A DNA stretch of 64,000 bases from contig NZ_CP023994.1 of NCBI RefSeq assembly GCF_003194085.1, positions 558,001-622,000 on the forward strand. Direction: 5' to 3'. Source of the stretch: Aurantimicrobium photophilum (GTDB lineage: Bacteria > Actinomycetota > Actinomycetes > Actinomycetales > Microbacteriaceae). Under the pieces are notes generated by a model. That model was given only the letters and a program-made list of their open reading frames with translations, was not told where the DNA came from and ran no database searches. Shown here piece after piece: positions 41,994 through 51,810 of the stretch. The stretch's first letter is position 1. Every line of letters begins with the position of its first letter. The translations under genes were made by a program, and so were the position numbers.

Positions 41994-43634
41994 ATGACCA
42001 GCCCAAGTGAAGCCCCCACACTCATCCCCGCCTCCTCTGCGGCAATAGATGAAACCGGGCGTCAGCGCACCTATGAAGTGCGCACTTTTGGGTGCCAAAT
42101 GAACGTTCACGACAGTGAACGTCTAGCTGGAGCCATGGAAGCTGCTGGCTATGTGAAGTTTGAGTTTGCTGCGGAGGCTGAACAAGATCCCGACATGAAG
42201 CGCAGTGCAAGTTCTGCTCAACCAGATGTTGTTGTCATCAACACCTGTGCTGTTCGTGAAAATGCCGATAACAAGCTCTACGGAAACCTCGGTCACTTGG
42301 CCCGCGTGAAAGAAAAGCACAAGGATCTGCAGATTGCTGTGGGTGGCTGTCTCGCTCAGAAAGACCAAGCACTTCTGTTGAAGAAAGCTCCTTGGGTTGA
42401 TGTGGTGTTTGGAACCCACAACATGGGTTCTTTGCCGAGCTTGCTCGAACGTTCTCGCCACAACCACAAGGCAGAGATTGAAATCCTCGAGTCTTTGGAA
42501 ACTTTCCCTTCTACTCTTCCCACTAAGCGTGATTCGACCTATTCCGGTTGGGTGTCCATCTCGGTGGGATGCAACAACACCTGCACGTTCTGCATTGTCC
42601 CTAGCCTGCGCGGAAAAGAACGCGATCGTCGACCTGGCGAAGTGCTCAACGAAGTCAAGGCACTTGTGGACCAGGGCGCCATTGAAGTTACTCTGCTGGG
42701 CCAGAACGTCAACACCTACGGTGTTGAGTTCGGCGATAAGGGTGCATTTGCCAAGCTTTTGCGGGCTTGTGGTGAGATCGAAGGCCTGGAGCGTGTGCGC
42801 TTCACAAGCCCACACCCTGCTGCGTTCACGGACGATGTGATCGCAGCCATGGCAGAAACACACAACGTCATGCCTCAGCTCCACATGCCACTGCAATCAG
42901 GTTCAGACAGCGTGCTCAAGGCCATGCGTCGCAGCTACCGCAGCGAGAAGTTCTTAGGAATTCTCCAGCGTGTTCGTGATGCAATGCCACACGCGGCAAT
43001 CAGCACCGACATCATTGTGGGATTCCCCGGCGAAACAGAAGAAGACTTCGAAGAAACCATGCGAGTAGTTGCGGAAGCTCGCTTCGCAACCGCCTTCACT
43101 TTCCAGTACTCGAAGCGTCCTGGAACTCCTGCAGCAGAGATGGATAATCAAATCCCCAAGGCAGTTGTTCAGGAGCGCTATGAGCGTCTCCTCAAGTTCC
43201 AGAACGACATTGCGTGGCAGGAAAACAAGGCACAAATTGGCCGTGAAGTTCATGTCTTGGTTGCCAATGGTGAAGGTCGTAAGGACAGCGCAACTGAGCG
43301 CATGAGCGGCCGTGCTGAAGATTCTCGTCTGGTTCACTTTGAAGTGACTCCGGGAAGTGAAACACCACGTCCTGGTGACATCGTGACGGTAACCATCACG
43401 GAAGTAGCACCGTTCCACTTACTCGCTGATGACCCCACAGGTGCACCGCTGAAGATTCGCCGCACCATTGCCGGAGATGCCTGGGATCGCGAACAGGCTG
43501 AAAGCTGCGGTGTTCCTAGTACAGGGGGAGCGAAGAACCTGGGCTCCACCTCGATACCTGTTGTGGGATTAGGTATGCCCAGCTTGCGTGTTTCGACCGC
43601 ACCGATCTACGACCTCGACGACGGACAGCGCTAG
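41994..43634 (+). CDS. miaB: tRNA-2-methylthio-N6-dimethylallyladenosine synthase
   Basis: Radical-SAM methylthiotransferase acting on A37 after MiaA. 546 residues. N-terminal UPF0004 domain starts [15 protein letters not shown] with Cys ligands for the auxiliary cluster (also [10 protein letters not shown] and GGCLAQKD); radical-SAM CxxxCxxC is CNNTCTFC (about 192-199); a C-terminal TRAM domain follows. The last 50-60 residues past TRAM ([17 protein letters not shown] region) are a non-conserved extension. TAAACT lies 9 bases before the ATG. miaA starts one base after the stop. Confidence 0.95.
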   Translation: MTSPSEAPTLIPASSAAIDETGRQRTYEVRTFGCQMNVHDSERLAGAMEAAGYVKFEFAAEAEQDPDMKRSASSAQPDVVVINTCAVRENADNKLYGNLGHLARVKEKHKDLQIAVGGCLAQKDQALLLKKAPWVDVVFGTHNMGSLPSLLERSRHNHKAEIEILESLETFPSTLPTKRDSTYSGWVSISVGCNNTCTFCIVPSLRGKERDRRPGEVLNEVKALVDQGAIEVTLLGQNVNTYGVEFGDKGAFAKLLRACGEIEGLERVRFTSPHPAAFTDDVIAAMAETHNVMPQLHMPLQSGSDSVLKAMRRSYRSEKFLGILQRVRDAMPHAAISTDIIVGFPGETEEDFEETMRVVAEARFATAFTFQYSKRPGTPAAEMDNQIPKAVVQERYERLLKFQNDIAWQENKAQIGREVHVLVANGEGRKDSATERMSGRAEDSRLVHFEVTPGSETPRPGDIVTVTITEVAPFHLLADDPTGAPLKIRRTIAGDAWDREQAESCGVPSTGGAKNLGSTSIPVVGLGMPSLRVSTAPIYDLDDGQR

Positions 43635-43635
43635 C

Positions 43636-44565
43636 GTGAGCGAGAAAACCCAGATCCTCGCGATCGTGGGAGCGACGGGAACAGGAAAGTCGGACCTGTC
43701 CTTAGATGTTGCAGAAGCATTAATTGCCCAGGGCCACGGTGTTGAAATCGTCAATGCCGACGCCATGCAGCTTTATGTGGGAATGGATATTGGCACCGCC
43801 AAGCTTCCTGTTTCAGAGCGTCGAGGAATACCTCACCACATGTTTGATGTGTTGGGCGTCACCGATGAAGCCGCTGTAGCCGACTACCAGGCTCAGGCAC
43901 GTGCTGTGATTTCAGAAATCAATGATCGTGGACATCTCGCCATCTTGGTGGGTGGATCTGGACTCTATGTCAGCAGTGTTCTCTTTGATTTTGAATTTCC
44001 TGGTCATGACGATGTCATCCGTGAGCGACTTGAAAAGGAATTGGAAGAGTTGGGACCAGGCGTTCTCTTTCAACGCCTCAAGGAGCTCGCTCCCGAAGCT
44101 GCCGAACGCATCGATCAGCAAAACTCGAGGCGGGTCGTTCGAGCTTTGGAAGTTCTTGAAGTGACCGGCAGCACAGCGGGGCTGGGAACATTGCCCGAAG
44201 AAGCTGTGTATTGGAAACCCACAGTCATCGTTGGCCTCGCTGAAGAGCGCGAGGTGCTTGTTGAGCGGCTAGACCGCCGCGTTGAAAAGATGTGGCACGA
44301 CGGACTTCTTGAAGAAGTTCAGGGCCTGATTCCTCAAGGTATTGAACAAGGCATCACTGCCCGCAGGGCAATCGGTTATGCGCAGGCATTGGCTGAGCTC
44401 TCAGGTGAGATGACTGAAGCCGAGGCAATTGAGGAAACTCAGGCAATTACTCGACGCTATGCACGGCGTCAGGTGAGCTGGTTTAAGCGGTATGCAGATC
44501 TCACTTGGCTTCCTGCGGGACATCGAGACAACGTCTCTCAGGTGATCTCCCAGCTAAGCCTTTAA
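43636..44565 (+). CDS. miaA: tRNA dimethylallyltransferase
   Basis: Adds the dimethylallyl group to A37 of UNN-reading tRNAs, the substrate step for MiaB. 309 residues; P-loop [14 protein letters not shown] (residues 8-21), [16 protein letters not shown], the IPHHMFDV motif and [13 protein letters not shown] near the end. Start chosen at GTG 43636, one base after miaB; a longer frame runs back into miaB without homology. dapF follows after 9 bases with its own -10. Confidence 0.95.
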   Translation: MSEKTQILAIVGATGTGKSDLSLDVAEALIAQGHGVEIVNADAMQLYVGMDIGTAKLPVSERRGIPHHMFDVLGVTDEAAVADYQAQARAVISEINDRGHLAILVGGSGLYVSSVLFDFEFPGHDDVIRERLEKELEELGPGVLFQRLKELAPEAAERIDQQNSRRVVRALEVLEVTGSTAGLGTLPEEAVYWKPTVIVGLAEEREVLVERLDRRVEKMWHDGLLEEVQGLIPQGIEQGITARRAIGYAQALAELSGEMTEAEAIEETQAITRRYARRQVSWFKRYADLTWLPAGHRDNVSQVISQLSL

Positions 44566-44568
44566 GCT
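44563..44568 (+). promoter_or_regulatory. -10 box of leaderless dapF
   Basis: TAAGCT (it includes the miaA TAA stop) ends 6 bases before the dapF ATG at 44575. Confidence 0.4.
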
Positions 44569-44574
44569 GGAGAC

Positions 44575-45492
44575 ATGGCTATCTCGCTGCACTTCACCAA
44601 AGGTCACGGAACCGGCAACGATTTCGTGCTCTATAGCGACCCTGAGGGTGAACTTCCGCTCACCCCAAGCCAGATAGCGGCACTGTGTGACCGTCACTTC
44701 GGAATTGGTGCAGACGGCGTCATTCGTGCAGTGAAGAGCAGCAAGCTCAACCGCAAGCACGAACCAGGCCAGGTCGTTGTGGATCCTGCCGGGGCTGCTG
44801 CGCTCGCTGAAGATTCTGCTGCCGAGTGGTTTATGGACTACTACAACTCAGATGGTTCTCTCTCTGAGATGTGTGGCAACGGCATTCGTGTTTATGCCAA
44901 ATATTTACTCGAGACCGGGCTTGCTTCCATCAACCGCGGTGAAACCCTTGCCATTGGCACACGTGCCGGCGTTCGTGACCTCACCGCACAAGGAACACAG
45001 TTCCAGGTCGATATGGGCCGCTGGAGCTTTGATGGGGGAGAACCCGTCGTGAAGGTGGCCGGTGTTCCCGTTGCTCGCCCTGGTGTGGGCATTAACGTGG
45101 GGAACCCTCACGTCATCGCTGCTTTTGCAGATGATGCTGAGCTTGATGCTGCTGACCTCAGTTCAGCACCTCGACTTGAACCAGAACTTCCTGAAGGTGC
45201 GAATGTGGAGCTCGTTGTTCCTCACGACCCACTGGTGAAAGATGGCGTCGGTCACATTCGCATGCGTGTGCACGAGCGCGGCTCAGGGGAAACCTTGTCG
45301 TGCGGCACGGGTGTCGTGGCAGCTGCGCTGGCTACACGTCACTGGGCTGGTGAAGGTGCACCCCACAACTGGCGTGTAGATGTTCCTGGCGGAACGTTGG
45401 CTGTTCGTATGTTCCCCACAGAAGAAGGGGAGCATGTCGCACTCTCAGGCCCAGCAGAGCTTGTTTACACCGGAACAGTAGAACTGGCCTAA
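44575..45492 (+). CDS. dapF: Diaminopimelate epimerase
   Basis: Interconverts LL- and meso-diaminopimelate for lysine and cell wall. 305 residues; catalytic cysteines in [14 protein letters not shown] (about Cys101) and [13 protein letters not shown] (about Cys243), and [10 protein letters not shown] at the start. An insert of about 20 residues ([16 protein letters not shown]) separates early strands. The pathway's first enzyme, dapA, is 18 kb upstream in this window. Confidence 0.96.
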   Translation: MAISLHFTKGHGTGNDFVLYSDPEGELPLTPSQIAALCDRHFGIGADGVIRAVKSSKLNRKHEPGQVVVDPAGAAALAEDSAAEWFMDYYNSDGSLSEMCGNGIRVYAKYLLETGLASINRGETLAIGTRAGVRDLTAQGTQFQVDMGRWSFDGGEPVVKVAGVPVARPGVGINVGNPHVIAAFADDAELDAADLSSAPRLEPELPEGANVELVVPHDPLVKDGVGHIRMRVHERGSGETLSCGTGVVAAALATRHWAGEGAPHNWRVDVPGGTLAVRMFPTEEGEHVALSGPAELVYTGTVELA

Positions 45493-45498
45493 AACACC

Positions 45499-45915
45499 AT
45501 GAAAACCTCTCACAAGGCCATCCTGAGCCTTTCTGTTGCTTCTATTGCCGTGTTGACGCTTGCGGGTTGCGACCAGATTCCTAGCCTTGATGTCAATGAT
45601 CAGGCAGCCAACAAAGCTGCATGCGAGGCTGTGGGCAAAACCTGGGACACACTCAACTCAGCCCTGAGCTCTGGAGATATTGCTGGATTGCCACTGGCCT
45701 TCATCAATGTTCCTGGACAGCTAGATACCGTGTTGAGTCAGGCAAAAGATAAGCAGCTCACCGAAGCTCTTGCTGAACTCAAGAAGAACGCACAATCAGT
45801 GGTTGAAGGGAATCAACCAGATGTGGCGGGCTTTATTGCCTCGGGTATGGGCATCTCAGCTCGGTGCGCCATTTTGGGCGCAACGGTGAACTTGGAACTG
45901 CCCCAACTTCCTTAG
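45499..45915 (+). CDS. Putative lipoprotein, unknown function
   Basis: 138 residues, signal peptide with lipobox LAGC (about residues 21-24), so the mature chain starts at Cys and is lipid-anchored outside. The remainder is mostly helical with two further cysteines (CEAVGKTW and ISARCAIL) that could pair. No family recognised. 6 bases after dapF; convergent with the methyltransferase gene, overlapping it by 4 bases. Confidence 0.75.
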   Translation: MKTSHKAILSLSVASIAVLTLAGCDQIPSLDVNDQAANKAACEAVGKTWDTLNSALSSGDIAGLPLAFINVPGQLDTVLSQAKDKQLTEALAELKKNAQSVVEGNQPDVAGFIASGMGISARCAILGATVNLELPQLP

Positions 45916-46532
45916 TTCGTTCGCACTACCTTGATGATGCGGAATCCCTTGCGGGTGTCCTCACGTGTGACCGTGTGAGTGTCAGCGAACTGAGTTCCTA
46001 ACCACTTCTCGAACGAGTCAGCGCCCAAGTGCTTCGCCACAACCAAATAGGCCTCACCAGACACATTGAGTCTGGGTAGCCAGGTGTTCATGATCTCGTG
46101 GAGTTCTGACTTTCCCACGCGAATGGGAGGGTTAGACCAGATGAGGTCAAACCTCAGTGCGGCATCTAGCGAATCGGGCAGACCAACAGTGATGTTTGCT
46201 AGGCCTAAACGTGCGGCATTCCTGCGAGTGAGCTCAAGAGCACGCTCATTGACGTCAACGGCATAAACCGAGGCTTCAGGAGCTTCCAGTGCCAAGGTCA
46301 GTGCCATGGGTCCCCAGCCGCAGCCCACATCAAGGAAATGACCAGTGCTGGGCGGAGTGGGGACGCTGTATAGGAGCTGTTCCGTTCCAGCATCGATGTG
46401 ATCGGGGCTGAAAATACCGCCAGCAGTTTCCACGGCGTAATCACCGTGCGACAAGCGCACGGCAATCTCAGTACTGCGGAACTCTCCTGCGGGCTGTGCC
46501 GAGAAGTAGTGCTCGGTGTTCTTCTCGGTCAT
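45912..46532 (-). CDS. Class I SAM methyltransferase, RsmC/RlmG-like
   Basis: 206 residues. SAM motif I HFLDVGCGWGPMALTLA, acidic motif II YAVDVNERAL and the catalytic SNPPIRVGK (NPPx motif of N2-guanine rRNA methyltransferases). The start HYFSAQPAGEF resembles RsmC-like proteins, which modify rRNA guanines. Substrate is inferred from family only. ATG 46532 has a TAGCCT box 6 bases upstream. Confidence 0.85.
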   Translation of the reverse strand: MTEKNTEHYFSAQPAGEFRSTEIAVRLSHGDYAVETAGGIFSPDHIDAGTEQLLYSVPTPPSTGHFLDVGCGWGPMALTLALEAPEASVYAVDVNERALELTRRNAARLGLANITVGLPDSLDAALRFDLIWSNPPIRVGKSELHEIMNTWLPRLNVSGEAYLVVAKHLGADSFEKWLGTQFADTHTVTREDTRKGFRIIKVVRTN

Positions 46533-46538
46533 AACTTC

Positions 46539-46544
46539 AGGCTA
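46539..46544 (-). promoter_or_regulatory. -10 box of leaderless methyltransferase gene
   Basis: TAGCCT on the minus strand, 6 bases before the ATG at 46532; it overlaps the stop of the upstream PT-rich gene. Confidence 0.4.
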
Positions 46545-47417
46545 GTTGACCGTGACGTTCCATGAACCGTCAGCCTTGATGGTGACGACCGATGGACCTG
46601 CGGAGATGGGGCCGCGCTGATCAACCATGGTGGGGGAGTTCACCAAGGTGAGTGCAGGAGTAGTTGGTCCGAAGAACTGGGTCACAACAATTCCCTGGTC
46701 AGGAACAAAGGTCTGTGCGTGAAGGGTTGCTGCGGCACCTGCGTAGAGGTACACAACATCACCGCTCGTGGAACTTGGTGCAGACAGGGGGCCCTGCGGG
46801 GCAGTAGAGACTGGCGAAATAAGAACAGACCATGTCACTTCGTTTGCTGTAGTGATCTTGAGCGCGCCAGCGGTGTTGTTACCGTATCCGGCAAGACCAA
46901 ATGCGACTGTTCCGTTGTAGGTTCCAGGACTCGTCACGATGGTGTCAATCACGGTGACGTTGTCTGTTGCGAGTACTTCAACCAGGAAAGGAACATCGTT
47001 GAGGTTCGTGGAGTCAATCTTGACCACACCTGCGGTGATGTTGTTTCCGAAGTCCACGACCTTCGTGCCGGTCTGGTTGGTGCGGCTCACGGGTGTGAAC
47101 GTGCCATAGGCCTTGTCTGCCCAGGCAGTTACAGGAACAACAGTAGGGCTTGGTGTGGGTGTGGGGCTCGCGGTCTTGGTAGGCGTAGGAGTCGCCGTGG
47201 GGGTAACCGTGGGCGTCGGAGTCTTGGTGGGTGTTGCTGTGGGGTGTGGGGTGGGGGTCACCGTCGGGATGCCCGAATTGGTGGGGTCTGGCTTAGGTGT
47301 TCCGTTCGCAACAGCAACAAAGGTCACCAAAGCAATCACGATGACGGCAGCGAGAACGCTGACGATGATCCAGGGAAGCTTGGAAGCTGAGCGTGCTGGA
47401 TTGCTGGGTGTAGACAC
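46542..47417 (-). CDS. Membrane-anchored extracellular protein with Pro/Thr-rich linker
   Basis: 291 residues. One N-terminal membrane helix (about residues 14-38) with basic residues before it, so the chain is exported or anchored with its C-terminus outside. Residues 40-95 are a linker of PTPTxTPTP repeats, typical of glycosylated or extended spacers. The C-terminal 190 residues are beta-rich, with repeated NNITAG/NNTAG patterns, and not assigned to a family. GTG start with a GAGGAG site. Function unknown. Confidence 0.75.
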   Translation of the reverse strand: MSTPSNPARSASKLPWIIVSVLAAVIVIALVTFVAVANGTPKPDPTNSGIPTVTPTPHPTATPTKTPTPTVTPTATPTPTKTASPTPTPSPTVVPVTAWADKAYGTFTPVSRTNQTGTKVVDFGNNITAGVVKIDSTNLNDVPFLVEVLATDNVTVIDTIVTSPGTYNGTVAFGLAGYGNNTAGALKITTANEVTWSVLISPVSTAPQGPLSAPSSTSGDVVYLYAGAAATLHAQTFVPDQGIVVTQFFGPTTPALTLVNSPTMVDQRGPISAGPSVVTIKADGSWNVTVN

Positions 47418-47469
47418 AAGAACTCCTCATAGAAATGGTCTGCGTAGTGACGCAGACCGTACCAAGAGT

Positions 47470-47679
47470 TTATCGCGTACGAGCAGGCTCCTCAACGGTG
47501 GGGCCAGAGCACCCCTTGGTGGGGCAACCATCATCAGGCGCTCCCGGATACATCATGCACCCGCCTAGGACAATCTCTCCCCGTGCGACCTGTTCAAAGG
47601 CGTCCGGTGCGGGAAAGCCATAGACAATCGGCACGAGTCCAGCACCACAGTGAGGACATGTGGCTGTAGAAGTTGTCAT
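47470..47679 (-). CDS. Small zinc-ribbon protein
   Basis: 69 residues with CPHCGAGLVPIVYGFP at the N-terminus and CMMYPG...DDGCPTKGC later, giving two pairs of likely zinc-binding cysteines. Similar short proteins with the PIVYGFP motif occur in actinobacteria; function unknown. ATG 47679 has a TAGTGT box 6 bases upstream. Divergent from hflX across 63 bases. Confidence 0.75.
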   Translation of the reverse strand: MTTSTATCPHCGAGLVPIVYGFPAPDAFEQVARGEIVLGGCMMYPGAPDDGCPTKGCSGPTVEEPARTR

Positions 47680-47685
47680 GGCCTC

Positions 47686-47691
47686 ACACTA
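47686..47691 (-). promoter_or_regulatory. -10 box of leaderless zinc-ribbon gene
   Basis: TAGTGT on the minus strand, 6 bases before the ATG at 47679. Confidence 0.35.
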
Positions 47692-47729
47692 CTTGGCTCA
47701 AGCTGGGAATGATTCACAGCCAGTGGCGA

Positions 47730-47735
47730 TATCTT
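47730..47735 (+). promoter_or_regulatory. -10 box of leaderless hflX
   Basis: TATCTT ends 7 bases before the hflX ATG at 47743. Confidence 0.4.
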
Positions 47736-47742
47736 TGAAGCA

Positions 47743-49257
47743 ATGACTACTGAGTCCTCTGACGACATCGTTGACCGCGTTCTCTCCCGTGCTGCGGAGA
47801 AAACTGACCGGGCACGTGTTTCCGTGTTTTCTTCCGGCAAAGCTCAAGCGCTCGATGACTCTTCTGGCAGTGATCATGACCGCAGTTTTGATGGTGAACA
47901 GCAAGATCTTGCGGACCGAATTTCTCTGCGTCGTGTGCAGGGCCTTTCCACTGAACTCGAAGACGTCACCGAGGTTGAATACCGCCAGGTTCGTTTAGAA
48001 AACGTTGTCCTCATTGGTGTCTACCCCAAGGGGCAGGTTGAAGACGGCGAGAACTCCATGCGTGAACTTGCGGCATTGTGTGAAACGGCGGGTGCTCAGG
48101 TTCTTGATGGTGTGATGCAGATGCGACCCATGCCGGATCCTGCAACCTATCTCGGTCGAGGAAAGACCCAGGAACTTCGTGACCTCGTTGCCGCACTGGG
48201 CGCAGACACCGTCGTGGCAGATACGGAGCTGTCTCCTTCCCAGCGCCGTGCTTTGGAAGACGAAGTGAAGGTGAAGGTCATTGACCGCACCGCGGTCATT
48301 TTGGATATCTTTAGCCAGCACGCCAAGAGTCGTGAGGGTAAAGCTCAGGTCGAGCTAGCTCAGATGCAATACATGCTTCCCCGTCTGCGCGGTTGGGGTG
48401 AGTCGATGTCCCGCCAGGCTGGTGGCCAGGTGGGTAGCGGCGGTGCCGGTATGGGTTCCCGAGGTCCCGGTGAAACCAAGATTGAACTGGACCGCCGCCG
48501 CATCAACACGCGTATGGCCAAACTGCGCAAACAAATCGAAGCGATGAAGCCCGCTCGTGACACCAAACGAGCTAATCGCAAGCGCAACTCTATTCCATCA
48601 GTAGCTATTACGGGATATACCAATGCGGGTAAGTCTTCTTTGCTCAACCGCATCACCCGGGCAGGTGTTCTCGTTGAGAATGCGTTGTTCGCAACGCTGG
48701 ATGCCACGGTTCGCCAAGCGCAGACCGAAGACGGACGAAACTACACGCTCGTCGACACCGTGGGCTTTGTTCGCAACCTGCCTCACCAGCTCGTGGAAGC
48801 ATTCCGCTCCACCATTGAAGAAGTAGCGGATGCAGATCTGATTGTCCACGTCGTGGATGCCTCGCATCCAGACCCTGCATCGCAGATTCGCACCGTGCGC
48901 GATGTCATTGGGGAAGCTGAAGCCTCCGATATTCCAGAACAAATCGTTTTCAACAAGTGCGACCTTATTGATGACAACACCCGCTTGTTACTTCGCGGGC
49001 TTGAACCCTCTGCCATCTTTGCCTCCGCGCGAACGGGTGAAGGTATTGACGAGGTTCTTCAGGTCATTGCTGAACGCATTCCAACACCTGATGTTCCCTT
49101 GAACTTGCTTGTTCCTTATGAGCGCGGAGATGTCGTCTCCTCGTTGCATGCCAAGGCCGTGGTTGATTCCACCGACTACGAAGAAGGCGGCACTCGCATG
49201 CATGTGCGCGTCAAGCACGCAGATCTTCCCCAGTTTGAGGAATTTGTCTCTGCCTAG
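47743..49257 (+). CDS. hflX: Ribosome-splitting GTPase HflX
   Basis: Rescues stalled ribosomes by splitting them. 504 residues: N-terminal HflX domain (TYLGRGKTQELRDLV motif), the Gly-rich linker VGSGGAGMGSRGPGETK, then the G domain with G1 GYTNAGKSSLLNRI (about 290-303), DTVGFVRNLPH, and NKCD. The first 70 residues are an acidic extension common in actinobacteria. It sits downstream of miaAB-dapF as usual. Confidence 0.95.
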   Translation: MTTESSDDIVDRVLSRAAEKTDRARVSVFSSGKAQALDDSSGSDHDRSFDGEQQDLADRISLRRVQGLSTELEDVTEVEYRQVRLENVVLIGVYPKGQVEDGENSMRELAALCETAGAQVLDGVMQMRPMPDPATYLGRGKTQELRDLVAALGADTVVADTELSPSQRRALEDEVKVKVIDRTAVILDIFSQHAKSREGKAQVELAQMQYMLPRLRGWGESMSRQAGGQVGSGGAGMGSRGPGETKIELDRRRINTRMAKLRKQIEAMKPARDTKRANRKRNSIPSVAITGYTNAGKSSLLNRITRAGVLVENALFATLDATVRQAQTEDGRNYTLVDTVGFVRNLPHQLVEAFRSTIEEVADADLIVHVVDASHPDPASQIRTVRDVIGEAEASDIPEQIVFNKCDLIDDNTRLLLRGLEPSAIFASARTGEGIDEVLQVIAERIPTPDVPLNLLVPYERGDVVSSLHAKAVVDSTDYEEGGTRMHVRVKHADLPQFEEFVSA

Positions 49258-50322
49258 TTAGAGAACTTTGAACTCGGTGAGCTGGGCAGCAAGGCCAGCC
49301 CCATCGGGGGCATAAACCCACGGTGCATCGCCTGCCTGAATGTGTTCCTCGGCTTTTTTGCGACCACCGGCAAGCACAGCTTCACCATTAGAAAGCTGGC
49401 GTATGGCCACGGCTTTGACATTGCCGGGGAATTCTTTTTCAAACTCGGCATAGATGGACTCATCGTGTTGCCCATCATCGCCCACAAGAATCCATTTGAT
49501 CTTGGGCAACTCTGAAGCCAAACGGCGCAACTGGGTCTCTTTGTGAGCACGACCGGAACGGAACATGCGGTCGTGAGTGGGGCCCCAGTCGGTCAGGAGC
49601 AATGTTCCCTGCGGGTACAGATTACGTCCGAGGAATCGGCGCAGTGTGGGGGCAACATTCCATGCGCCCGTGGAGAGATAGACCACGGGCATATCTTCTT
49701 GAATATCTGCGACGCGGGAGAGGAACACAGCCATACCGGGGGTTGGAACGCGAGCATGTTCGTCCAGCACAAACGAGTTCCAGGCCGCCAAGAAGGGTCT
49801 GGGAAGTGCAGTGACCATGACCGTGTCATCAACGTCTGAAACCAGTCCCACTGTGGCCTTGGGCGAAATGACATGAATGGTTGATTCAGTGACATCAGAG
49901 CCTTCTGCCTGGATCTGCACGGTGTGCATTCCGGGGGAGAGCTTCATCGGGATTTGCACGTCCACCACACCGCCACGGTCTGCCTTCACGACGGTGTCTA
50001 CGCCGTTGATGGTGATGGTGACAGTGACGTCGTTGATGGGCACGGCGGTGAATGAGCGCCAGCCGCGCACGCTCTCAGAACGCTTCTGCATTTTGCGTGC
50101 AGCTCGAGAACCGGGGCGGGGGTTACGGGTCAACAGAACTCGAGAAAGTACACGAACCCACTCGGTTGATCCATAGCCGGGATAGGGAACAACAGTGACG
50201 GCGTAGCCTCGCTTGCGTGCACGCTTTTCTCGGTAGGCGTGAAAGCGGTCCTCGATGCGGGCTGCGCGGTGCATGACATCTTGCGTCAGCTCCGCAGCGC
50301 TCGTAGGTTTACTCGACTTCAC
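49258..50322 (-). CDS. App1-like phosphatase (DUF2183)
   Basis: 354 residues. The C-terminal half has the HAD-like DxDxT signature VSDVDDTVMVTALP, then LSTGAWNVAP and the WILVGDDGQHDESIY motif, defining the App1/DUF2183 family whose yeast member is a phosphatidate phosphatase. The N-terminal half holds a beta-rich domain (VTVTITINGVDTVVKADRGG). Substrate in bacteria is unproven. GTG start. Its stop is base-adjacent to the convergent hflX stop. Next to a DedA gene, which could suggest a lipid-related role. Confidence 0.88.
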   Translation of the reverse strand: MKSSKPTSAAELTQDVMHRAARIEDRFHAYREKRARKRGYAVTVVPYPGYGSTEWVRVLSRVLLTRNPRPGSRAARKMQKRSESVRGWRSFTAVPINDVTVTITINGVDTVVKADRGGVVDVQIPMKLSPGMHTVQIQAEGSDVTESTIHVISPKATVGLVSDVDDTVMVTALPRPFLAAWNSFVLDEHARVPTPGMAVFLSRVADIQEDMPVVYLSTGAWNVAPTLRRFLGRNLYPQGTLLLTDWGPTHDRMFRSGRAHKETQLRRLASELPKIKWILVGDDGQHDESIYAEFEKEFPGNVKAVAIRQLSNGEAVLAGGRKKAEEHIQAGDAPWVYAPDGAGLAAQLTEFKVL

Positions 50323-50342
50323 GTCACTCAGTTTGTCAGAGT

Positions 50343-51026
50343 TTAGGAACCCAGAGGGTTCTCAACCGTGCTGGGGTCATGATCAGCGGGTTCTTCCATG
50401 TACTTCTCTTGGGTCTTTTCGACGCGCTTCTTTATGAGGGAGACCACAACGATGAATGCGATGACGATGCCGATGAAGAGGAAACCTGCCCAGTCGTATT
50501 TGGCAGCGAACGCTTCGTACTGGTCTTTCAGCACAGCCGCCAACGTGACGTAGACAAAGGTCCAGATCACACACGCTGCAGATGTCCAGGCAATGAAGGT
50601 GCGGTATTTCATCTTTGTCATGCCGACAGTCAGGGGAATGAGTGAGTGAAGGATGGGGAGGAATCTGCTCAAGAACACCGCGATGCCACCACGACGGTCA
50701 ATGTAGTTTTCTGCCTGTTCCCAGCGGTGGGGTCCGAGTTTTCTTCCCAGCCACGAACGGCGAATGTGGGGACCAAAGTACTTGCCCACAAAGAACCCAA
50801 TGGTTTCGCCGGTGAGTGATCCCACAATCACCATGACAATCATGAAGATGTATTCCTGCAGGTTCGTAATGGCCGTGCTGGAAATCAAAACAACGGTGTC
50901 ACCGGGGATAACCAAGCCCACCAGGAACGAAGTCTCCAACATGATGAACAGCGAAGAAAGCAGTGTTCGTGTGACGGGATCAACCGAAGCGACAGCGGAC
51001 AAGATGTTGTTGATGATCTCGTTCAT
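50343..51026 (-). CDS. DedA family membrane protein
   Basis: 227 residues with several helices; motifs ETSFLVGLVIPGDTVVLIS, GSLTGETIGFFVGKYFG and FLSRFLPILHSLIPLTVGMTKM-type basic loop are typical of DedA (VTT domain), flippase-like proteins for lipid carriers. C-terminal 25 residues are charged and cytoplasmic. The start overlaps the pabC stop (TGATG), so the two are likely cotranscribed. Exact lipid substrate unknown. Confidence 0.92.
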   Translation of the reverse strand: MNEIINNILSAVASVDPVTRTLLSSLFIMLETSFLVGLVIPGDTVVLISSTAITNLQEYIFMIVMVIVGSLTGETIGFFVGKYFGPHIRRSWLGRKLGPHRWEQAENYIDRRGGIAVFLSRFLPILHSLIPLTVGMTKMKYRTFIAWTSAACVIWTFVYVTLAAVLKDQYEAFAAKYDWAGFLFIGIVIAFIVVVSLIKKRVEKTQEKYMEEPADHDPSTVENPLGS

Positions 51027-51793
51027 CAGGCCTCCGGCAATTCTTCAGCGAGAAGGTCATATTGCTGGCGCCAATGCGCCAGTCTTTCTTCGTTCACACT
51101 CAACGATGGGCCATTAACCCAAGAAACTGCTGAACGTATGCCGTGAAGAGCATTCACAGCATAGAGTTCAACTCCCTCAAGATCTGCAGGCGTTGCCCAG
51201 GTTTCGCTGACGCTGAAGCCGCCTTGGGCAGCAAGTTCACGCACCACAGCAACACTCACGCTATTCACCCGCAGTGCTTCTGCGGGAGGCAGGTGAAGGC
51301 CGCCTTCGGTGAACCAAATCAGGCAGGTTGTGGATCCGTCCACAACCCGACCCTGCGCATCCAGGATGACTGCATCGTCTGCACCTTGAGTCTGCGCTTC
51401 AGCGCGCAAAGCATTGAGGGCGGGGATATCTGGTCCCTTGATGGTTGGTTCAACACGGGGGTCGAGAGACGCGGTGGCGAGCACGATGGTCTCGTGTAGT
51501 TCAGGAGCAGGACGTATGTGAAGTTCCAGTTCCCCACGCTCGGTCAGGTCAATGCGAGGAAAGAGTTTCCCAGTGCGGGGAAGTGAAGCTGTGACCGCAG
51601 AAAGAAAATCATCCAGTGGACGGACTAATCCTTGGAATTCTGCAGAGGCAGCAAAACGGTCAAGGTGGCGCTGATACGCCACAACCTTTCCGTCATTCAG
51701 AAGGAAAGAGTCTGCGACATAGAGGGGTATTTCTGGCGCGCCCGTGACGTCAACAAGTTCACTGCCATTCCAGCGAAAACGTAAGACATCCAC
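51026..51793 (-). CDS. pabC: Aminotransferase class IV, probable 4-amino-4-deoxychorismate lyase
   Basis: 255-residue fold-type IV PLP enzyme; the probable PLP lysine is Lys119 in TIKGPDIPALN. Other family features are HLDRF near residue 43 and DGSTTCLIWF. Divergent from pabB by only 17 bases, which supports a lyase role in p-aminobenzoate synthesis for folate. It could instead be a branched-chain or D-amino acid aminotransferase. GTG start with -10 TAGCCT 6 bases upstream. Confidence 0.82.
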   Translation of the reverse strand: MDVLRFRWNGSELVDVTGAPEIPLYVADSFLLNDGKVVAYQRHLDRFAASAEFQGLVRPLDDFLSAVTASLPRTGKLFPRIDLTERGELELHIRPAPELHETIVLATASLDPRVEPTIKGPDIPALNALRAEAQTQGADDAVILDAQGRVVDGSTTCLIWFTEGGLHLPPAEALRVNSVSVAVVRELAAQGGFSVSETWATPADLEGVELYAVNALHGIRSAVSWVNGPSLSVNEERLAHWRQQYDLLAEELPEA

Positions 51794-51798
51794 AGCCC

Positions 51799-51805
51799 TA
51801 GGCTA
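51799..51805. promoter_or_regulatory. Overlapping divergent -10 boxes, pabC / pabB
   Basis: Plus strand TAGGCT (51799-51804) and minus strand TAGCCT (51800-51805) share five bases; each ends 6 bases before its GTG. The whole gap between start codons is 17 bases. Both genes should be leaderless, and only one polymerase could bind at a time. Confidence 0.6.
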
Positions 51806-51810
51806 GTACG

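Noticed and set aside
47140-47270. Short tandem DNA repeats that could suggest a CRISPR array
   Set aside because: The repeats encode the PTPT stalk, are unequal in length and have no unique spacers.
46719-47568. Gly/Val/Arg-rich open frames on the plus strand
   Set aside because: They are shadows of the Pro/Thr repeats of the minus-strand surface protein and show the reverse complement of that repeat.
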